A stretch of DNA of 22,322 nucleotides from Ruminiclostridium sp. (GTDB lineage Bacteria > Bacillota_A > Clostridia > Oscillospirales > Oscillospiraceae). Below the pieces are notes generated by a model. The model worked only from the letters and a program-made list of their open reading frames with translations. It did not search any database and was not told the origin of the DNA. Shown in pieces: positions 19,524 to 22,322 of this stretch. The position numbers and the translations under genes were made by a program. Each line of letters starts with the position of its first letter. The first letter of the stretch is position 1. The DNA lies in assembly GCA_017521345.1 (NCBI GenBank), contig JAFXCU010000002.1, positions 1 through 22,322 on the forward strand. Reading direction: 5' to 3'.

Positions 19524-20527
19524 GGGAGAACCTCCTTGTCTGTTTTGTCTGGGGATTTTGCCAGTACGGCGTTTTTGTAGGCGGCGTCCCCGGTGACCTC
19601 CCGGAGGACGGTGAGCTCCGGAGGGATAGAGATGAGGTCATCCTCCTGCTCCAGCTCCACTTCCAGAACGGCCTGGTCCTGCCAGAAGGGATAGAGGTCT
19701 ACCTCCAGCAGCTTGCCCCGGTAGGGCAGGCAGTATCGGGTCTTGTGGAGGACCCGTTTGGTAGGATCTGCCTGGGGGAGGAGAGCCTGGTATTCCTCCC
19801 GGGTGATCTCCCGCTCCTCCTCCTGGCGTTTGATGCCTTCCCCCCGCTTGACGGTGTAGAACCAGCGGGAGATCCCGTCCTGGGTCCGCTGGCGGACCCG
19901 GACCTCGTCCTCCGGCTGGGACAGAAGATAGGTCTGGACCATCTCCCACCGGGTCATGCCCGGCCAGGCTTCCAGGATGGAGAGATCCGGATAGGCAATG
20001 AGGAATTTGCGCTCGATCTCATAGGTAGGGGCTTGATGGCGGAAGTACAGGCGGTCAGGAAACTCGCCCTGGGTGGGCACCATACCGCATTTCTCCATGA
20101 TCCGCCGGGAGCCCGTGTTGTCTGGGGCGCACCAGGCGATGACCTGGCGGATGCCCTCCGGGCCGGTGAGATAGGCCAGGACCCGGGCAAGGGCTTCCGT
20201 GGCAAAGCCCTGCCCCCAGTGGGGCCGGAAGATACTCAGCCCCACTTCGATGGTCCCGTGGTTTGGGTCGTAGTCATAGGCTCCCACGGTGCCCACCAGC
20301 TCGCCCTGGTGTTCGATGGCCCAGCCGTAGAATCGGGAGTCCGGGTAGCTGGCCAGGAACCGCCCCATGGTCTCCATGGCCATCTCCTCTGTGGCATAGG
20401 GATTCCAGCCGGAGTACTGGTACATGGCCTCGTCCAGACCGAAAAACCGATGTAAGACCGGGGCATCCTGGAGGATGTGCTGCCGCAGGGTCAGCCGGTC
20501 TGTTTTCAAGCGAATGGTTCCGTTCAT
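19520..20527 (-). CDS. GNAT acetyltransferase-CYTH (triphosphate tunnel) fusion protein
   Basis: This 335-residue protein joins two enzyme domains. Residues 4-165 are a RimJ/RimL-type GNAT N-acetyltransferase (LKTDRLTLRQHILQDA at the start, GLSIFRPHWGQGFATEAL for acetyl-CoA binding, APDNTGSRRIMEKCGM near the end). Residues 168-323 are a CYTH/triphosphate tunnel metalloenzyme domain: YEIERKFL carries the E-x-E-x-K motif (Glu170, Glu172, Lys174), followed by EVRVRQR, FYTVKRGEG, KTRYCL, LEVDLY and EVELEQ, all of the basic and acidic tunnel strands. CYTH proteins act on triphosphates (tripolyphosphate, thiamine triphosphate, RNA 5' ends). The pairing with a GNAT domain is unusual. I chose ATG 20527, with TTTGGAG upstream. 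It overlaps the MBL gene by 4 bases, so the two are one operon. Confidence 0.9.
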   Translation of the reverse strand: MNGTIRLKTDRLTLRQHILQDAPVLHRFFGLDEAMYQYSGWNPYATEEMAMETMGRFLASYPDSRFYGWAIEHQGELVGTVGAYDYDPNHGTIEVGLSIFRPHWGQGFATEALARVLAYLTGPEGIRQVIAWCAPDNTGSRRIMEKCGMVPTQGEFPDRLYFRHQAPTYEIERKFLIAYPDLSILEAWPGMTRWEMVQTYLLSQPEDEVRVRQRTQDGISRWFYTVKRGEGIKRQEEEREITREEYQALLPQADPTKRVLHKTRYCLPYRGKLLEVDLYPFWQDQAVLEVELEQEDDLISIPPELTVLREVTGDAAYKNAVLAKSPDKTDKEVLP

Positions 20528-20570
20528 AGTGTTCTCCAAAGTCGTTTTCTGTATGATAGCACATTCCGGC

Positions 20571-20604
20571 AAAAAAAGACAGAGGCGAAAGCCTCTGTCT
20601 TTTT
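20571..20604 (-). terminator. Intrinsic terminator of the GNAT gene
   Basis: A 14-bp stem (20573-20586 with 20591-20604, GAAA tetraloop) is followed on the minus strand by T7. It lies 7 bases after the GNAT stop and insulates the GNAT-CYTH operon. Confidence 0.92.
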
Positions 20605-20610
20605 AGCTGC

Positions 20611-21237
20611 TCAGAATATCTGTCCTGGCAGGACCAGCTTTTCCTTGGGCGGGAACCCTTTGTCAAATTCCTCGGCGGCGGCTTCGTCCACGAAGTATCC
20701 CGAAGGGGTGGCGTATTCTCCGGTGACCCCGTCCAGATAGCCGGGGATCAGCTCCCGGCATAGAAAGAAGGAGTCGTCTGCGCCTTCCGGCAGACCGTGA
20801 TAGCGAATGCCGAATGCCCGGGCGAAGGTAAACCCGCTCTTACCGTAGAAGCCGATGTTCCCCTCGAAGCCCAGGGCGCCGAAGCCCAGGGCGGCGGCCT
20901 GTTCCAGAGAGTGGTCCAGCAGGAGCTTGCCATATCCCTGCCGTTTCCAGTGGGGGTGGATGCAGATGGGCCCCATGGTCAGGATGGGGCGTTCGCTGCC
21001 GTTGTCGGTCTGGATGACCGCTCGCATAAACATATTCTGGCCGATGATCTGTCCGCCCTTTTCCAGGACGAGGTTCAGCTCCGGGACGAACGCGGGGTCA
21101 GTCCGCAGGCAGTGCAGGACGTAGTGCTCCAGGCAGCCGGGGCGGTAGACGTTCCAGAAGGCCTCCCGGACCAGGTTCTCCACCTGGCGGTGTTCCTCTT
21201 TGCGTTCCAAGCGAATGATGTAGTCATTTTTGTTCAT
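20611..21237 (-). CDS. GNAT-family N-acetyltransferase
   Basis: This 208-residue cytoplasmic protein is a GNAT acetyltransferase of the YhbS/COG3153 type. It shows VENLVREAFW at the start, GQIIGQNMFMRAVI for the central strand, GPICIHPHWKRQGYGKLLLDHSLEQA as the acetyl-CoA pyrophosphate-binding motif (HWKRQGYG), and ALGFEGNIGFYGKSGF for the last motif. Its substrate is unknown. I chose ATG 21237 because AGGAGG (21245-21250 complement) is 7 bases upstream; the longest frame adds 27 residues of non-conserved character. It is monocistronic and has a long leader (about 145 bases) with a strong hairpin. Confidence 0.88.
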   Translation of the reverse strand: MNKNDYIIRLERKEEHRQVENLVREAFWNVYRPGCLEHYVLHCLRTDPAFVPELNLVLEKGGQIIGQNMFMRAVIQTDNGSERPILTMGPICIHPHWKRQGYGKLLLDHSLEQAAALGFGALGFEGNIGFYGKSGFTFARAFGIRYHGLPEGADDSFFLCRELIPGYLDGVTGEYATPSGYFVDEAAAEEFDKGFPPKEKLVLPGQIF

Positions 21238-21269
21238 TGTTTTTCCTCCTGATGATTGTTGACTGCAAT

Positions 21270-21308
21270 ACTGGGAGGTTTGGGTGAGATGCGCGCAAAC
21301 CTCCCGGT
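21270..21308 (-). promoter_or_regulatory. Strong hairpin in the GNAT mRNA leader
   Basis: A 13-bp stem (21270-21282 with 21296-21308, one G-T pair, 13-base loop) lies about 33 bases before the GNAT start codon. A 9-base direct repeat GGAGATTGC (minus strand) also lies in this leader, once just before the hairpin and once about 30 bases earlier. It could be a protein-binding site, an operator or part of an RNA switch; I match it to no known family. Confidence 0.4.
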
Positions 21309-21388
21309 CAGCCCGCAATCTCCAGTGTTCTTGGGTTTCTCAAAAAGCAATCTCCTGCATATATCATTTCCCCGGTTGGGGATATCTT

Positions 21389-21417
21389 ATCATACCACAG
21401 CGTGGGACTGTTTGCAA
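21389..21417 (-). promoter_or_regulatory. Promoter of the GNAT gene
   Basis: On the minus strand TTGCAA (21417-21412), 17-base spacer with TGG before TATGAT (21394-21389), an extended -10. It is back-to-back with the promoter at 21425-21453. Confidence 0.65.
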
Positions 21418-21424
21418 AAAACTT

Positions 21425-21453
21425 TTGACAATCGGCTTGTTTTATGCTAAAGT
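21425..21453 (+). promoter_or_regulatory. Promoter upstream of the MFS gene
   Basis: TTGACA (21425-21430), a 17-base spacer ending TGC, and TAAAGT (21448-21453). Transcription would start near 21460, just before a terminator-like hairpin. Confidence 0.75.
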
Positions 21454-21471
21454 AACCTCCGTTGCGTAGCG

Positions 21472-21516
21472 AAAGCGTAAGTCCAAACGATTGGACTTGC
21501 GCTTTTTTGTTTTTTT
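21472..21516 (+). terminator. Terminator-like attenuator in the MFS leader
   Basis: A 15-bp stem (21472-21486 with 21491-21505, one T-G pair, ACGA loop) runs into a T6-G-T7 tract. It lies between the promoter (21425-21453) and the MFS start (21536). An upstream segment TTGCGT (21462-21467) can pair with GCGTAA (21475-21480) inside the left arm, which would break the terminator. That pairing is the layout of an attenuator, but the leader is only about 50 bases long. Confidence 0.65.
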
Positions 21517-21535
21517 AGAAAGAAATGAGGTATGT

Positions 21536-22322
21536 ATGGAAAAACACAAGAACCAAAACAACCTGAAGGCGGCGGTGCTGTCCCTGTCTCTGCTCACCGT
21601 CATGGCCGGTGCCGCTGTGGCCCCCGCCCTGCAGATCATCTTGGAGTACTTCCATGACGTGGACCAGACCCTGGTGCAGATGATCATCAGCATCCCCTCC
21701 CTGTTCATTGCCCTGACCAGCTTTGTCTTCCCCGCTCTGTGCCGGCGGTTCAGGACCAAGGAACTGGTCCTCATGGGCCTGGCCTTCTATGTGGTGGGCG
21801 GCTGCCTGGCGGGTGTCTTCGGCAATATCTATTTGGTGCTGGCCTTTCGTGCCCTGGTGGGCGTGGGTGTGGGCATCATCATGCCTCTGTCCACCGGCCT
21901 GCTGTCCTTCTATTTCCCGCCGGAGGAGCAGGACAAGCTCATGGGCTGGTCCTCTGCCATGAACCAGATGGGCGGCGTGGTGGCCACCCTCCTCTCCGGT
22001 GTTTTGGCGGCCATCAGCTGGCGGGCCAGCTTTCTGGTCTACCTCCTGGGCCTCATCAGTGTTATCCTCTGCCTGATCTGCCTTCCCAACGACCGGCTGG
22101 GCCCACGGGAGAAGACCAGGAAGGGCGAGGGGGCCTGGAAGAAGTACCATGTGTTCATCGTGGCCATCTTCCTGGAGATGTTCACCTTCTTTGTCTACCC
22201 CTCCGCCTTTGCCATGGAGACCGCCAAGGGGGGTGTCATCCCTCACCAGTACATTGCCGTCATCATGGCGGGCATGGACTTTGCGGCCTTCCTGGGGGGC
22301 CTGGGCTTCGTGATGGTGAAGA
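21536..22322 (+). CDS. MFS transporter (3' end beyond window)
   Basis: The first 262 codons of a major facilitator superfamily permease are visible, with no stop before the window ends. A charged start (MEKHKNQNNLKAAVL) is followed by eight hydrophobic helices. Family marks are LTVMAGAAVAPALQ in helix 1, ALCRRFRTKELVLMGL for the loop 2-3 motif (usually G-x-x-x-D-R-x-G-R-R), RALVGVGVGIIMPLSTGL in helix 4-5 and NQMGGVVATLLSGVLAAISWRASF in helix 5-6. It is similar to drug/H+ antiporters of the 12- or 14-TMS type; the substrate is unknown. ATG 21536 is preceded by ATGAGG; an out-of-frame ATG at 21532 leads nowhere. Expression probably depends on read-through of the hairpin at 21472-21516. Confidence 0.88.
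   Translation, partial: MEKHKNQNNLKAAVLSLSLLTVMAGAAVAPALQIILEYFHDVDQTLVQMIISIPSLFIALTSFVFPALCRRFRTKELVLMGLAFYVVGGCLAGVFGNIYLVLAFRALVGVGVGIIMPLSTGLLSFYFPPEEQDKLMGWSSAMNQMGGVVATLLSGVLAAISWRASFLVYLLGLISVILCLICLPNDRLGPREKTRKGEGAWKKYHVFIVAIFLEMFTFFVYPSAFAMETAKGGVIPHQYIAVIMAGMDFAAFLGGLGFVMVK

Noticed and set aside
21462..21505. Guanidine-II (mini-ykkC) riboswitch
   Set aside because: One hairpin has an ACGA loop as in that class, but the required second ACGR hairpin is missing and the stem serves as a terminator.
1..22322. CRISPR array or rRNA genes
   Set aside because: No regularly spaced direct repeats with unique spacers and no rRNA segments were seen; the only tandem repeats are in coding stalk regions.

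Overview
The window reads as chromosomal DNA from a GC-rich, spore-forming anaerobic Clostridium-class bacterium, most like gut Oscillospiraceae (Flavonifractor/Intestinimonas/Lawsonibacter-type). The evidence is a Spo0A response regulator, an indolepyruvate:ferredoxin oxidoreductase alpha subunit (anaerobic amino-acid fermentation), strong AGGAGG ribosome binding sites, sigma-A type promoters and compact intrinsic terminators. The genus is inference; no rRNA is present.

Layout. 1-1290: end of a GAF/PAS/LuxR regulator and a NimA-like flavin-binding protein, closed by a bidirectional terminator. 1420-3218 (minus): two lipoproteins, one with Ltp-type repeats, divergent from an XRE regulator (3340-3675). 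3745-5127 (minus): AlbA_2/Schlafen-type regulator with an excellent promoter. 5278-7750: two identical tRNA-Val(GAC) genes, each with its own promoter and terminator, bracket a secreted, membrane-anchored threonine-rich surface protein.

7799-10507 is the most unusual part. A complete spo0A (9743-10507, minus) is followed downstream by a second copy of its last 98 codons (7843-8140). The two copies encode identical residues, but 12 bases differ, all silently, and 7 of these lie in the final 28 bases. Each copy has a related terminator. Between them is an AT-rich remnant of a mobile element: a tyrosine recombinase cut off before its catalytic C-terminus, butted tail-to-tail against the 5' part of another element gene, and bounded by similar inverted repeats (8191-8214 and 9603-9627). 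It looks like a decayed element that entered the 3' part of spo0A and left the gene whole.

10889-15627: iorA without a visible iorB, followed by two tandem 450-residue SLC13/ArsB-like permeases; Spo0A-box-like sites lie between spo0A and iorA. 15714-16934: unknown protein with a C-terminal membrane anchor. 16975-18168 (minus): CPA2 cation/proton antiporter. 18309-20527 (minus): a translationally coupled pair, a GNAT-CYTH fusion protein and a secreted metallo-beta-lactamase-fold protein with copper-amine-oxidase-N-like repeats. 20611-21237 (minus): GNAT acetyltransferase. 21536-end: start of an MFS transporter behind a promoter and a terminator-like attenuator.
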